From Campylobacter concisus (GTDB taxonomy: Bacteria; Campylobacterota; Campylobacteria; Campylobacterales; Campylobacteraceae), in contig NZ_JAAKZC010000002.1 of assembly GCF_015230015.1 (NCBI RefSeq), positions 124,001-188,000 on the forward strand: 64,000 bases of DNA, given 5' to 3'. Position 1 is the stretch's first letter. Every line of letters starts with the position of its first letter. Below, in pieces: positions 27,203 through 37,082 of this stretch. The notes beneath the pieces were generated by a model. That model was not told the origin of the DNA. It made no database searches and was given only the letters and a program-made list of their open reading frames with translations. Made by a program: the position numbers and the translations under genes.

Positions 27203-28276
27203 ATGGCAGGCGAAGATCAGGAAAAAACCGAAGAAGCGACCCCCAAAAAGATAGAAGACGCCAAAAAGGACGGCAACGTCCCCAAAAGTCAGGATCTATC
27301 TGGCTTTGTAACCCTAGTCATTGCTATTGGTGTGCTGCTTGCGATGCTAAATTTCATGAAAGATCAGGTCATCTCGCTTTATATCTACTACTCTAAATTT
27401 ATCGGTCAGCCACTGACATTGCCAACGGTGAAGATGATCGTTGTAAATACCTTTGGCAGGGCGCTTTTGATGATCCTGCCAGTTTGTATCTGCGTCGCGG
27501 TTGCCGGCATAATCGCAAATGTAATGCAGTTTGGTTTTATATTTACCACAAAGCCTATAACGCCAAATTTTGGCAAGATAAATCCGTTAAAAGGGCTAAA
27601 AAATTTATTTTCTATGAAAAAGGCGATCGAGAGCATCAAGATCGTCGTTAAAGTAAGCATCGTCTTTGGAGTTGGATTTTACTTTTTCTTGCAGTTTATC
27701 AAAGAGCTTCCACACACGCTATTTTTTTCTATGTTTGACCAGCTTGCGTGGCTAAAGGAGAAACTCATCATCCTAGTTAGCGTCATGCTTTTTATACTTT
27801 TTGTGATCGGCCTTGCTGACCTGCTTATCGTGCGTTTTCAGTATTTTAAGGATCTTCGCATGAGCAAGCAAGAGATCAAGGACGAGTATAAGCAGATGGA
27901 GGGCGACCCACAGGTAAAAGGCAGGATCCGCCAAGCACAAATGCGTGCAGCCAAGCGGCGTATGATGCAAAATATCCCGCAAGCTGACGTCGTCATCACA
28001 AACCCGACCCACTACGCTGTGGCGATCAGATATGACAAGAGTCGTGACGAAGCGCCGCTCATACTTGCTAAAGGTGTCGACTTTTTAGCGCTGCAGATAA
28101 AAAAGGTAGCGGTTGAAAACGGAGTGCAAATTTATGAAAATCCACCTCTTGCAAGGGAACTTTACAAGGTCTGCGAGGTCGATGATACGATACCAGCACA
28201 TCTTTTTAGAGCTGTGGCTGAGGTGTTAAGCTTTGTTTATATGAGTAACAAGCAGAAATTTAAAGATAGGCTTTAG
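27203..28276 (+). CDS. flhB: Flagellar export switch protein FlhB
   Basis: 357 aa. Four transmembrane helices in the first 210 residues and a cytoplasmic domain with the autocleavage motif NPTH (in VVITNPTHYAVAIRYD). FlhB switches export from rod/hook to filament substrates, and in C. jejuni FlhB and the export gate are needed for FlgSR-dependent sigma54 activity. I start it at ATG 27203 (MAGEDQEKTEEAT, with TAGGA upstream), 14 codons inside the longest frame. Single gene, with a bidirectional hairpin after it. In C. jejuni it lies beside ahpC (Cj0334-Cj0335). Confidence 0.95.
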   Translation: MAGEDQEKTEEATPKKIEDAKKDGNVPKSQDLSGFVTLVIAIGVLLAMLNFMKDQVISLYIYYSKFIGQPLTLPTVKMIVVNTFGRALLMILPVCICVAVAGIIANVMQFGFIFTTKPITPNFGKINPLKGLKNLFSMKKAIESIKIVVKVSIVFGVGFYFFLQFIKELPHTLFFSMFDQLAWLKEKLIILVSVMLFILFVIGLADLLIVRFQYFKDLRMSKQEIKDEYKQMEGDPQVKGRIRQAQMRAAKRRMMQNIPQADVVITNPTHYAVAIRYDKSRDEAPLILAKGVDFLALQIKKVAVENGVQIYENPPLARELYKVCEVDDTIPAHLFRAVAEVLSFVYMSNKQKFKDRL

Positions 28277-28291
28277 AAAATTTGATGTAGC

Positions 28292-28326
28292 AAAAAAGAC
28301 AAGCTGTCATAAACAGCCTGTCTTTG
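28292..28326. terminator. Bidirectional terminator between flhB and dcu
   Basis: Imperfect hairpin (AAAGACAAGCTGT / ACAGCCTGTCTTT, one bulge) between the convergent flhB and dicarboxylate-transporter genes, with A-run on the left and T-rich sequence on the right. Confidence 0.75.
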
Positions 28327-28337
28327 GTATAAATTTT

Positions 28338-30017
28338 TTATTTAATAAATCCATAAGCATTAGCTAGTACCCAGCCAACAGCACAAGAGCTAAATACACC
28401 TATGAAACCAGGTATGATAAAGCTGTGGTTGATTACATATTTGCCAATGTGCGTTGTGCCTGAGCGGTCAAACTGCACTGCTGCAAGGTCGCTTGGATAT
28501 GTTGGAAGGATGAAGTATCCATAACAAGCAGTAGCAAATGCGATTATAACGCCTGGGTGAACGCCTATTTGAACAGCGAGTGGCACGAAAGTCGCAGCTG
28601 CGGCAGCTTGAGAGTTTAGGAATTTTGATATAAGCATACCAACTATGATATACATCCAAGGATATGCCTTCATAACTTCACCAAGTGAGCCTTTAAGCAT
28701 ATCAATGTGTGAGTTGAACATTGTCTCAGCCATCCAACTAATGCCGTAAATCGCAACAAGCGCAACCATACCGCTGTGGAAAATTTCATTTTGACCGATC
28801 TTGGCTGCTTTAATGCCTGAGTAGATCATCATTATAGATGCTGCTAAAAGCATGAAAATTTGGATCGTATCAACCATGCCAAGCGGTGCAGTCTTTTTCA
28901 TAGTGTCTTTTACTACAATGCTCGCATTTGCAACAGTTTCGCTTTTATCGCCTGCAGTGATAACAACATCAGCGCCGTTTGAAACAATGCTTTGTGTTAC
29001 TTTATTGTCTTTATCTAGCACTTGAACGCTTGTAAATTTAGTAGCGTCTTTTACTTTATTATCTTTTACGTTTGAAACGATCTTGCTATCTCCAACCATA
29101 GAAACAACTTGTCCGTCTTTAACAGTGATATTTTTAACTGTTTTTTTATCTACTAGTATTTCTATTGATTTACCAGGGACATTACTTGTCCAGCTTGGAC
29201 GAAGTTGTTTGTAATAGCCTAAAACCGCAACAACAGCGATTGTAGCAAGAAATATCCACATAACATTCCATTGTTTTTTTGGTAAATGCACACCGATCAA
29301 TGAATGTGTCTCATCAGAACCATATATATATTTTCTTTGTTCTGGATCGGCTATTTTTGCTTGGAATTCTGGATCTTTATCAAGATCTTTACCTCTAAAT
29401 ACTGAGTAAGTTCCTATACAAAGCACGCCCAAAAATGTAGAAGGAATGGTAACTTTTAATAGATCAACATAGCTTGTAAAGCCCTCAATATGAACTGTGC
29501 CAGTACCAAGAAGAACAGCAACCATAGACACACCAGCAACTGAAACAGGGCTTGCGATAATAGCAAGTTGTGACGAGATCGTAGTAGCTGCCATCGGACG
29601 TTCTGGACGGATGCCACTTTTCATTGATACGTCATAGATGATCGGTAAAAGTGTATAAACTGTGTGACCAGTACCACATAGCACCGTTAGTGTCCAGCCG
29701 CAAATCGGCGCAAGATAACAGACTAGTTTTGGATGCTTTCTAAGCGCTTTTTCAGCGATCTGAAGCATAACATCAAGACCACCAGCTGCTTGAAGTGTGG
29801 CACTTGCTACAACAACTGCAAGAATAGTTAATATAACATCAATAGCAGGCTTACCTGGTTTTAAATCAAATGCAAATACCAAAATAACAAGACCGATGCC
29901 CCCAAGGACACCAAGTGCCATACCACCTTTCTTTGCTCCGTAGAACAAACAACCTAGCACGACGATTAATTGTAAGAAAAATTGCGTGCTTTCAGACAAA
30001 CTTGTAAGAAATTCCAT
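28338..30017 (-). CDS. Anaerobic C4-dicarboxylate transporter DcuA/DcuB family, with inserted domain
   Basis: 559 aa inner-membrane carrier. The flanks match DcuA/DcuB very well ([93 protein letters not shown]), and these proteins exchange fumarate, malate or aspartate for succinate during fumarate respiration. Family members have about 430-460 residues; the extra length is one block at about residues 280-378, between RPSW and [11 protein letters not shown], rich in Val, Lys, Asp and Asn. A -10-like box TATACT is at 30046-30051. DcuA and DcuB cannot be separated with certainty. Confidence 0.93.
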   Translation of the reverse strand: MEFLTSLSESTQFFLQLIVVLGCLFYGAKKGGMALGVLGGIGLVILVFAFDLKPGKPAIDVILTILAVVVASATLQAAGGLDVMLQIAEKALRKHPKLVCYLAPICGWTLTVLCGTGHTVYTLLPIIYDVSMKSGIRPERPMAATTISSQLAIIASPVSVAGVSMVAVLLGTGTVHIEGFTSYVDLLKVTIPSTFLGVLCIGTYSVFRGKDLDKDPEFQAKIADPEQRKYIYGSDETHSLIGVHLPKKQWNVMWIFLATIAVVAVLGYYKQLRPSWTSNVPGKSIEILVDKKTVKNITVKDGQVVSMVGDSKIVSNVKDNKVKDATKFTSVQVLDKDNKVTQSIVSNGADVVITAGDKSETVANASIVVKDTMKKTAPLGMVDTIQIFMLLAASIMMIYSGIKAAKIGQNEIFHSGMVALVAIYGISWMAETMFNSHIDMLKGSLGEVMKAYPWMYIIVGMLISKFLNSQAAAAATFVPLAVQIGVHPGVIIAFATACYGYFILPTYPSDLAAVQFDRSGTTHIGKYVINHSFIIPGFIGVFSSCAVGWVLANAYGFIK

Positions 30018-30045
30018 GATTTCCCCTTTCGAAAATTACGTAAAT

Positions 30046-30051
30046 AGTATA
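30046..30051 (-). promoter_or_regulatory. Putative -10 box of the dcu gene
   Basis: TATACT on the minus strand, 29 nt upstream of the ATG, with AAGGGGAA as RBS. The gap up to larA (30018-30220) also holds the larA promoter. Confidence 0.45.
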
Positions 30052-30173
30052 TAAATATTAAAATTAAATACTAATTAAAAAAAGTTTGAAATCTTTAATA
30101 ATACATTTAAAGTTTGTTTGATTATCTCTGAAAAAGAGTTTTTAACTAAATATATTTAAAAGAAAGATTGAGA

Positions 30174-30179
30174 TAAAAT
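30174..30179 (+). promoter_or_regulatory. Putative -10 box of the lar operon
   Basis: GATAAAAT 42 nt upstream of larA, with AAGGAG before the ATG. No LarR-type operator was recognised. Confidence 0.4.
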
Positions 30180-30220
30180 CCTAAAAGCAAACAATTAATA
30201 GTTAAATTTAAGGAGCAAGC

Positions 30221-31471
30221 ATGCAAATCCCTATCGCTTACGGCAAAGATGACCGCATAAATTTAAAAATAGACGAGAAAAACCTGCTTGGAGTTTTTGA
30301 TCCAAACAAAGTCGCTAAATTTGACGAAGCAGCGCTCATCGCAAAGGCTCTGGCAAATCCGATAAACCAAAAAAGCTTTGATGAGTTTATCGCTGGCGAT
30401 GAAAAGATCGTCATCATCGTAAACGACGGCACAAGACCTACGCCAACTGCTAAAATTTTAAAGCAAATTTATCCAAAACTTCGCGATAAAAATAAAATTT
30501 TCATCATTGCCACTGGCTGCCACAGAGAGGGGACGCTAGATGAATACAATATGATATTTTCTAAAGAAATTTATCCTGAGCTTAGAGCTAAAAACGAGGT
30601 TCATGACCACGACTCAAAGCACGATGAGATGGTCTTTTTGGGCGAGAGCAAAAACGGCACGCAGATGTATCTAAACAAAATCGTAGCTGAAGCTAAAAAA
30701 GTGATCGTTATAGGGTCTGTCGAGCCGCACTATTTTGCAGGCTACACTGGCGGTAGAAAGGCCTTTTTACCAGGCACTGCCTCATACGAAAGCATCACGC
30801 AAAACCACAAACTAGCACTTAGCGCTGACGCTCAGGCACTGCGACTAGAGGGCAACCCTGTGCATGAAGATATGATCGATGCGATGAAAGTTCTTTCAAA
30901 TATCGATGTCTTTTCGATCCAGACAGTGCTTGATAGCGAGCATGGCGTCTATTACGCGAGTGCTGGCGATCTAAACGATAGCTTTTATGACTGCGTGAAA
31001 AAGGCTGATGAGGTATTTTGTGTAAATATCCCACAAAAAGCCGACATCGTGATCTCTGTTGCGCCCTATCCTATGGATGTGGATCTTTATCAGGCACAAA
31101 AGGCCCTAGATAACGGCAAACTAGCGCTTGCGCAGGACGGAATTTTAATAATGGTCGCAAAATGCCGCACAGGCATCGGTCCAAAACCTTTCTTTGACCT
31201 TATGGCATCGGCCGATACGCCAAAAAAAGTGCTAGAAAAGATAAATTCTGGCTTTAAACTTGGCTACCACAAGGCTGCAAAAATGGCTGAAATTTCGCTT
31301 TGGGCGCAGACTTGGGCAGTGACTGATCTAAGCGATGATGAGATGAAAGCCGTGCATCTAAAGCCATATCACGACTTACAAAAGGCTGTAGATGAGGCAC
31401 TAGCACAAAAAGGTGCAAACGCAAAAATAATCATCCTGCCGTTTGGCTCTATGACCGTGCCTAAGGTTTAA
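30221..31471 (+). CDS. larA: LarA-family nickel-pincer racemase
   Basis: 416 aa, probably cytoplasmic. Interconverts enantiomers of a 2-hydroxy acid with the NPN cofactor. Residues match L. plantarum LarA at near constant offset: D69 and R72 (NDGTRPTP), H101 (ATGCHRE), H170 (VEPHYFAGY), cofactor-linked K180 (TGGRK) and H196. Lactate is the classical substrate, but homologues act on malate, 2-hydroxyglutarate, phenyllactate and others. With a Dcu transporter on one side and a tartrate-dehydratase-like pair downstream, malate or tartrate are plausible alternatives. First gene of larA-C-E-B. Confidence 0.9.
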   Translation: MQIPIAYGKDDRINLKIDEKNLLGVFDPNKVAKFDEAALIAKALANPINQKSFDEFIAGDEKIVIIVNDGTRPTPTAKILKQIYPKLRDKNKIFIIATGCHREGTLDEYNMIFSKEIYPELRAKNEVHDHDSKHDEMVFLGESKNGTQMYLNKIVAEAKKVIVIGSVEPHYFAGYTGGRKAFLPGTASYESITQNHKLALSADAQALRLEGNPVHEDMIDAMKVLSNIDVFSIQTVLDSEHGVYYASAGDLNDSFYDCVKKADEVFCVNIPQKADIVISVAPYPMDVDLYQAQKALDNGKLALAQDGILIMVAKCRTGIGPKPFFDLMASADTPKKVLEKINSGFKLGYHKAAKMAEISLWAQTWAVTDLSDDEMKAVHLKPYHDLQKAVDEALAQKGANAKIIILPFGSMTVPKV

Positions 31472-31473
31472 GC

Positions 31474-32664
31474 TTGGCTAAAATTTTATATTATGACGCA
31501 AGCTGTGGCATTAGTGGCGATATGAATTTAGCCACTCTTGTCGGGCTTGGGGTGGATTTTAACTATCTTTGCTCTGAGCTAGAGAAGCTAAATTTGAGCG
31601 GAGAATTTCGCTTAGAGCAAAAAAACGTAGTAAAAAATGGCATCGCTGCGATCGAAATAGACGTCGTGCTACTAAAATCGCAGCCTCACGCTAGGAGTTA
31701 CGCTGATATCAAGCAAATTTTGGCTAGCTCAAATTTAAGCGAGATTTGCAAGAAAAAGGCTGCAGCGATATTTCGCGTGATCGCTCAATCTGAAGCAAAA
31801 GTACATGCAGTTAGCATCGATGAGGTGCATTTTCACGAGGTTGGAGCGATTGATAGCATAGTAGATGTCGTTGGAGCGGCGATCTGCTTTGAGTATTTAT
31901 CTAAAAATTTTGGTATTTCTAGGATTGTTAGCTCAAAGATCGAGCTTGGCGGCGGCGTAGCAAAGTGCGACCATGGCACGCTAAATGTCCCAGCGCCTGC
32001 CGTTTGTGAAATTTTAAAGGGCGTGCCTGTAAGTCTTGGTCGAGCAAATTTTGAGATGACTACGCCAACAGGTGCGGCGATACTAAAAGCATGCGTAGAT
32101 GAGTTTGTAGAGGGTATAAATTTCAAAATAGAAAAAGTAGCTTATGGAGCTGGCGAAAAGAACGCTCCAAATTTTGCAAATGCCCTTCGTGCGATGATCT
32201 GCGAGGTGGATGAGAGTCAAAATTTGGTGCAAAAAATGATATCTACAAACATAGACGATATGGACGCAGAAAGCTTTGCCTTTGCGTGCGAAATTTTACG
32301 TGAAAATGGCGCGCTAGACGTCTTTAGCCACTCTATATATATGAAAAAAGGGCGCATCGGCTTTGAACTAAACGTCTTGTGCAAAGACGAAGATGCAAAA
32401 AAGCTAAAAGAGCTTATATTTACGCATACGACGGCCATTGGCGTTCGTGAGATAGATGTCGTAAAAACCGAGCTAAAACGAAAATTTGTAAGTGTTCGCA
32501 CAAAATTTGGCGATATAAGACTAAAAATTTCAGGCGATGATGAAAAGGCAAAGCCTGAATTTGACGAGTGCAAAAGCGCAGCACTTGCGCATAAAATATC
32601 GATATTTCAGGTAAAAAAAGAAATTTTTAAAAAGTATGACGAAATTAGAAATTCTAAAAAATGA
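31474..32664 (+). CDS. larC: LarC, nickel insertion protein for NPN cofactor
   Basis: 396 aa. CTP-dependent cyclometallase that inserts nickel into the pincer nucleotide. N-terminal signature YYDASCGISGDMNLATL and the His-containing core VHFHEVGAIDSIVD are present; the C-terminal domain (about 260-396) completes the single-frame type, unlike L. plantarum, where larC is split and made by frameshifting. Start is TTG at 31474, 2 nt after the larA stop; no better ATG fits the family start. Overlaps larE by 29 nt. Confidence 0.9.
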   Translation: MAKILYYDASCGISGDMNLATLVGLGVDFNYLCSELEKLNLSGEFRLEQKNVVKNGIAAIEIDVVLLKSQPHARSYADIKQILASSNLSEICKKKAAAIFRVIAQSEAKVHAVSIDEVHFHEVGAIDSIVDVVGAAICFEYLSKNFGISRIVSSKIELGGGVAKCDHGTLNVPAPAVCEILKGVPVSLGRANFEMTTPTGAAILKACVDEFVEGINFKIEKVAYGAGEKNAPNFANALRAMICEVDESQNLVQKMISTNIDDMDAESFAFACEILRENGALDVFSHSIYMKKGRIGFELNVLCKDEDAKKLKELIFTHTTAIGVREIDVVKTELKRKFVSVRTKFGDIRLKISGDDEKAKPEFDECKSAALAHKISIFQVKKEIFKKYDEIRNSKK

Positions 32665-33409
32665 TATAAAAAAGCTAGGAAATTTAGCCGTTGCATTTAG
32701 TGGCGGCGTGGATAGCTCGCTACTGCTAAAGGTCGCTGCGGACGTGCTTGGCGAAAATGCGCTAGCACTCACGGTAAAATCGCCCTATATGTCTTTGCGA
32801 GAGATAGACGAGGCGACGGAATTTGCTAAATTTTATGGCATCAGGCACGAGATATTTGAGGTAGGCATCGCTGATGAGATCAAGCTCAATCCGCAAAATC
32901 GCTGTTATCTTTGCAAAAAAGCAGTTTTTTCAAGGCTTATCACACGTGCAAACGAGCTTGAATTTACAAATTTGGCTGATGGCACAAACAAGGACGATCT
33001 TGGCGAATATCGCCCAGGGCTTAAGGCAAAAGAGGAGCTTGGCGTGCTTTCGCCTCTAATAAATTTATGTAAATTTGAGATCCGCGAGCTCTCGCGTGAG
33101 CTAAATTTATCAACGGCTGAAAAGCCAAGCTACGCATGCTTGCTAACTCGTTTGCCACATGAAAAAGAGATAAGTATTAGCGATCTAAATTTAGTAGAGG
33201 CGGCTGAAAATTTACTGATAAAAAGCGGCTACGCAAATGTGCGAGCAAGGCTTGATGATAAAAAAATGAAGCTGCAAATGCCATTTTCTAGCATGCAAAG
33301 CTTTTTAAATGACGTGAAATTTAAGTCTATCATTAAAGAGCTAGTAGCACTTGGTGTAGCAGAGGTGATGCTTGATCTAAAGGGGCTTAGAGAGGATGTT
33401 TTGGCATGA
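32636..33409 (+). CDS. larE: LarE, sulfur transferase for NPN cofactor
   Basis: 257 aa PP-loop ATP pyrophosphatase. The loop SGGVDSS is at 22-28. It thiolates the pyridinium dicarboxylate intermediate. Cysteines C90 and C93 (NRCYLCKK) and C168 (YACLLTR) form a three-Cys set, which suggests the type that uses a [4Fe-4S] cluster as sulfur carrier rather than the single sacrificial Cys of L. plantarum. The start lies 29 nt inside larC and the stop overlaps larB by 4 nt. Confidence 0.9.
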   Translation: MTKLEILKNDIKKLGNLAVAFSGGVDSSLLLKVAADVLGENALALTVKSPYMSLREIDEATEFAKFYGIRHEIFEVGIADEIKLNPQNRCYLCKKAVFSRLITRANELEFTNLADGTNKDDLGEYRPGLKAKEELGVLSPLINLCKFEIRELSRELNLSTAEKPSYACLLTRLPHEKEISISDLNLVEAAENLLIKSGYANVRARLDDKKMKLQMPFSSMQSFLNDVKFKSIIKELVALGVAEVMLDLKGLREDVLA

Positions 33410-34152
33410 GTGAGGCTGAAATTTTAGAATTTATCGCCAGTATAAAAAACGGCAAGACGAGCGAGCAAGATGCGCTAAAGTATCTAAAAAACTACCCATT
33501 TAACGACATCGGATGCGCCAAGATCGACACTCAGCGCGCTTTGCGAAATGGCACTGGTGAGGTGATATACGGGGCAAATAAAACAGATGATGAAATTTTG
33601 CAAATTGCTAGTGCGATCGGCGAAAAAAATGAAAATATCCTGATCACAAGAACAAATGAGAGCGTTTTTAAACGCATAGAGGAGATCTTTCCGCAGGCAA
33701 ATTTTAACGCTCGTGGCAGGGTGATTAGTGTCAAATTTAAAGAGAGTGAGCTCACTAAAAGCTACATCGCTATCGTCTCTGCTGGCACTGCTGATGGCTC
33801 AGTCGTGGAGGAGGCCTACGAAACGGCAAAATTTCTAGGCAATGAAGTGAAAAAATTTACCGATGTCGGCGTGGCAGGGCTACATAGGCTGGTCGCAAAG
33901 CTTGATGAGATACGCGGCGCAAAGGTCGTCATCGCCGTTGCTGGCATGGAGGGCGCACTTGCTAGCGTGTTAGCTGGCCTCGTGAGTGTGCCTGTGATCG
34001 CAGTGCCTACTAGCGTGGGATATGGGGCAAATTTTGGAGGATTAGCAGCACTGCTAGCTATGCTAAATAGCTGTGCAAATGGCATAAGTGTCGTAAATAT
34101 CGACAACGGATACGGCGCTGCATATAACGCTAGCTTGATAAATCATCTCTAA
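33406..34152 (+). CDS. larB: LarB, NaAD carboxylase/hydrolase for NPN cofactor
   Basis: 248 aa. First enzyme of nickel-pincer cofactor synthesis, carboxylating nicotinic acid adenine dinucleotide. The C-terminal half is related to PurE/AIR carboxylase: VSAGTADGSVVEEAYETA and GVAGLHRL, VAGMEGALASVLAGL, and PTSVGYGANFGGLAALLAMLNSC-A. Last gene of the lar operon, overlapping larE. With larC and larE the cofactor pathway is complete in this window. Confidence 0.92.
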   Translation: MSEAEILEFIASIKNGKTSEQDALKYLKNYPFNDIGCAKIDTQRALRNGTGEVIYGANKTDDEILQIASAIGEKNENILITRTNESVFKRIEEIFPQANFNARGRVISVKFKESELTKSYIAIVSAGTADGSVVEEAYETAKFLGNEVKKFTDVGVAGLHRLVAKLDEIRGAKVVIAVAGMEGALASVLAGLVSVPVIAVPTSVGYGANFGGLAALLAMLNSCANGISVVNIDNGYGAAYNASLINHL

Positions 34153-34181
34153 ATTTTAAATAGAATTTGTAAGGAGCAAAA

Positions 34182-35507
34182 TTGAGAGAGGATACGAAAA
34201 AAGCAATACTTTCGCCTATGGACGCATCTAGAAGTGAATATTGTTGGGATGCTAGAATGAACTGGGTGATGACGGGTATTGCTATTTTAGCATTTGAAAT
34301 TTTTATCGCAATTTACGCCAAAGACGGCTTCATACGCTACTATCTAGGCGATGTACTAGCCGTAGCGATGCTTTATGCATTTGGGCGAGCCGCGTTCAGG
34401 CTACCGCCTAAAATTTTAGCGCTCTCGGTCTTTACTCTCTCGCTAGTTATCGAAATCACACAATATTTTAAGGTACTTGAAATTTTAGGCGTTCAAAATT
34501 ACGCACTATGGATAATTTTTGGTGGAACATTTGATTGGACGGACATTATCTGCTACGCGATAGGCTGCGTTTTAGCTTACGCATCTGAAAATTTCATCGG
34601 TAGTGAGCATGCGATCTATAACGAGATACGAATTTTTAGGCGTAAAAGATTACCCAAAAATTTTAATGAAATTTTGCAAAGCGGCGACGATGAGAAGATT
34701 AAGGCGGTATTTGAAATTTACGATATAAATGCGACCGACAAAGACGGCAACACGATACTGCATATGCTGCATGCGGACAAAGATATCAAGAAAAAAGACC
34801 CAAACTCGCCCTATGCGTATGCGGACGCAAATTTAATCGAATGGATTATTATGCAAGGCGGTAACATAAACGCTAAAAATAAAAAGGGCGAGACGCCGCT
34901 TAGAAATTTTATGTGGTATGTATATAAAAATTTAAAACCGCATCAAAAGTTAGTAATCGTAGGCAAGCAGGACTATACCTCTCGGGAATATATAAAACAG
35001 GTGGGTGAAGTCGTTAATATCGATTTTGGAATAATGTATAACTATATATACAATCTTCTACCTGAAAAATCGCAAATTTATATTTGGCGTCGCTTTGGCA
35101 AAAGGTTGGAATACCTATATGTACCCGAGTATCCAACGGATATGGAAAAATACGATCCGCAAGAATACAGCGAATTTACCTATAATTTTTGGATGAAATT
35201 CTTAAGACAAAAAGATAGCGTGCAGTATAAAATGATACATGCGGCTACTAATTTATACCGGTACTGGGACTACAACGGAGAATATGGACGTTCATGGGAT
35301 GATGAATATACAGATAAAGCTGCTGTCGAAATTAAAAAATATTTTAAGCTAGGCAATAGGCTCGAAGAGCTAAATGATGACGCGCTTGATAAGATGTTTT
35401 ATAATTTAAGAAAGAGCTGGCATGCCGAAGATATAGGTAAGCTTAGATACCTGTTCGTGCTTTGGTTGCTTAAAAATCCCGAGCCGTTTTTTGAGGACGA
35501 AATTTAA
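34182..35507 (+). CDS. DUF2809-like membrane domain fused to ankyrin repeats
   Basis: 441 aa, function unknown. Residues about 28-155 hold four transmembrane helices with RYYLGDVLAVAMLYA and a DxxCYxxG-type last helix (TDIICYAIGCVLAYA), the pattern of DUF2809. Residues about 185-260 contain at least two ankyrin-type units (DKDGNTILHMLH, NINAKNKKGETPLRNF), followed by about 180 Tyr/Trp-rich cytoplasmic residues. I chose TTG 34182 because AAGGAG stands 5 nt before it and no ATG lies nearby. Between larB (29 nt) and ttdA (11 nt), so probably part of a longer transcript. Confidence 0.8.
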   Translation: MREDTKKAILSPMDASRSEYCWDARMNWVMTGIAILAFEIFIAIYAKDGFIRYYLGDVLAVAMLYAFGRAAFRLPPKILALSVFTLSLVIEITQYFKVLEILGVQNYALWIIFGGTFDWTDIICYAIGCVLAYASENFIGSEHAIYNEIRIFRRKRLPKNFNEILQSGDDEKIKAVFEIYDINATDKDGNTILHMLHADKDIKKKDPNSPYAYADANLIEWIIMQGGNINAKNKKGETPLRNFMWYVYKNLKPHQKLVIVGKQDYTSREYIKQVGEVVNIDFGIMYNYIYNLLPEKSQIYIWRRFGKRLEYLYVPEYPTDMEKYDPQEYSEFTYNFWMKFLRQKDSVQYKMIHAATNLYRYWDYNGEYGRSWDDEYTDKAAVEIKKYFKLGNRLEELNDDALDKMFYNLRKSWHAEDIGKLRYLFVLWLLKNPEPFFEDEI

Positions 35508-35518
35508 AAGGAGAAGTG

Positions 35519-36418
35519 ATGGATAAAGAAAAATCCATAAAAAAGATGACTGAGGTCATGGCGAAATTTGTTGGATACACGGGCAAGGTGCTGCCTGATG
35601 ACGTGACAGCGAAGCTACTTGAGCTTAGCGAGCGCGAGACGCAGCCGCTGGCAAAGGAGATCTACAAAACGATGTTTGAAAACCAGCGCCTTGCAAAGGA
35701 GCTAAACCGCCCGTCCTGTCAGGATACTGGAGTGATCCAGTTTTTCGTAAAATGTGGTGCAAATTTCCCACTCATCGGCGAGCTTGAAGAGTTGCTGCGA
35801 GAGGCGGTGCTGCAAGCTACTCGTGAAGCTCCGCTTCGCCATAACAGCGTCGAGACATTTGACGAGTACAACACTGGCAAAAATGTCGGCAAGGGCACGC
35901 CGAGTGTGTTTTGGGATATCGTACCAGGTAGCAGCGAGTGCGAGATACACACCTATATGGCAGGTGGCGGCTGTAGCCTGCCTGGCAAAGCGACCGTTTT
36001 GATGCCTGGCATGGGCTATGAGGGCGTTGTTAAATTTGTCATGGATATAATGACAAGCTACGGCATAAACGCCTGTCCGCCGCTATTAGTTGGTGTTGGC
36101 GTGGGCACTTCGATCGACGTGGCATCATTGCTGTCTAAAAAGGCACTGATGAGACCTTTGGGCTCTAAAAATCCAAATGAACGCGCTGCATTAACTGAAA
36201 AGCTGCTCGAAGAGGGCATCAATAAAATCGGCCTAGGCCCTCAAGGTATGAGCGGTGCAAGCTCTGTAATGGGCGTGCATATAGAAAACTGCGCCCGTCA
36301 CCCAAGCGTCATAGCCGTCGCCGTAAACGTGGGCTGCTGGTCGCACCGTAAAGGCCACATCGTCTGGGACGCAGATCTAAATTTCGACGTAAAATCGCAC
36401 AAGGAGTTCGCGCTATGA
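35519..36418 (+). CDS. ttdA: L(+)-tartrate dehydratase / class I fumarate hydratase alpha subunit
   Basis: 299 aa, the length of E. coli TtdA. Class I Fe-S hydro-lyase alpha chain: the cluster Cys lie in [22 protein letters not shown] and [11 protein letters not shown], and [11 protein letters not shown] and [17 protein letters not shown] are shared with TtdA. It dehydrates L-tartrate to oxaloacetate, or hydrates fumarate to malate in related enzymes. I start at ATG 35519, 5 nt after AAGGAG, rather than the GTG 3 nt earlier. Overlaps ttdB by 4 nt. Confidence 0.9.
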   Translation: MDKEKSIKKMTEVMAKFVGYTGKVLPDDVTAKLLELSERETQPLAKEIYKTMFENQRLAKELNRPSCQDTGVIQFFVKCGANFPLIGELEELLREAVLQATREAPLRHNSVETFDEYNTGKNVGKGTPSVFWDIVPGSSECEIHTYMAGGGCSLPGKATVLMPGMGYEGVVKFVMDIMTSYGINACPPLLVGVGVGTSIDVASLLSKKALMRPLGSKNPNERAALTEKLLEEGINKIGLGPQGMSGASSVMGVHIENCARHPSVIAVAVNVGCWSHRKGHIVWDADLNFDVKSHKEFAL

Positions 36419-37026
36419 GTAAGAAAATTTTAACCACGCCAATAAGCGCCGAGGATCTTTCAAATATCAAAATCGGCGACGTCATATACCTCACGGGACA
36501 CATCGTCACTTGCCGCGACGTGCCACATAGACGCGTGGTGGAGGAGGCTAGAGAGCTACCGCTTGATATCAGAGGCGGCGCGATCCTACACGCAGGACCG
36601 ATCATCAGAAAAACAGGCGAAAAAAGCTTTGAAATGGTCTCAGTAGGACCTACAACCAGCATGAGAATGGAGAAATTTGAACGAGAATTTATCGCAAAAA
36701 CTGGCGTTAGTCTCATTGTCGGTAAAGGCGGCATGGGGGAAGGCACAATGAGCGGTTGCAGGGAGTTTGGCGCGATTCACTGTGTGTTTCCAGCAGGCTG
36801 TGCGGTAGTGGCTGCGACGCAGGTTGAAGAGATAGAGAGTGCTGACTGGACGGAGCTTGGTATGCCTGAGACTCTTTGGAAGTGCCGCGTGAAGGAGTTT
36901 GGTCCGCTCATCGTCTCGATCGATGCGCACGGAAACAACCTTTTTGAGCAAAACAAGGTTAAATTTAACGAGAAAAAGGACGAGGCATTAGCTGAAATTT
37001 TACCGCGGGTTGGATTTATAAAGTAA
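36415..37026 (+). CDS. ttdB: L(+)-tartrate dehydratase / class I fumarate hydratase beta subunit
   Basis: 203 aa (E. coli TtdB is about 201). Swivelling beta domain: [37 protein letters not shown], the catalytic-lysine segment [11 protein letters not shown] and [10 protein letters not shown]. Forms the heterotetrameric enzyme with TtdA. The separate alpha and beta genes argue for TtdAB or a two-subunit fumarase, not the fused FumA/B type. Last gene of the rightward cluster that starts at larA. Confidence 0.9.
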   Translation: MSKKILTTPISAEDLSNIKIGDVIYLTGHIVTCRDVPHRRVVEEARELPLDIRGGAILHAGPIIRKTGEKSFEMVSVGPTTSMRMEKFEREFIAKTGVSLIVGKGGMGEGTMSGCREFGAIHCVFPAGCAVVAATQVEEIESADWTELGMPETLWKCRVKEFGPLIVSIDAHGNNLFEQNKVKFNEKKDEALAEILPRVGFIK

Positions 37027-37043
37027 AATTGTATGAAATTGTA

Positions 37044-37073
37044 GATGTGAGATAGTTTTGCTTATCTCACATC
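37044..37073. terminator. Bidirectional terminator between ttdB and the EcsC/TerB gene
   Basis: An 11-bp perfect stem GATGTGAGATA / TATCTCACATC with an 8-base loop lies between two convergent genes, with AT-rich flanks on both sides. Confidence 0.8.
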
Positions 37074-37082
37074 ATATTTAGA

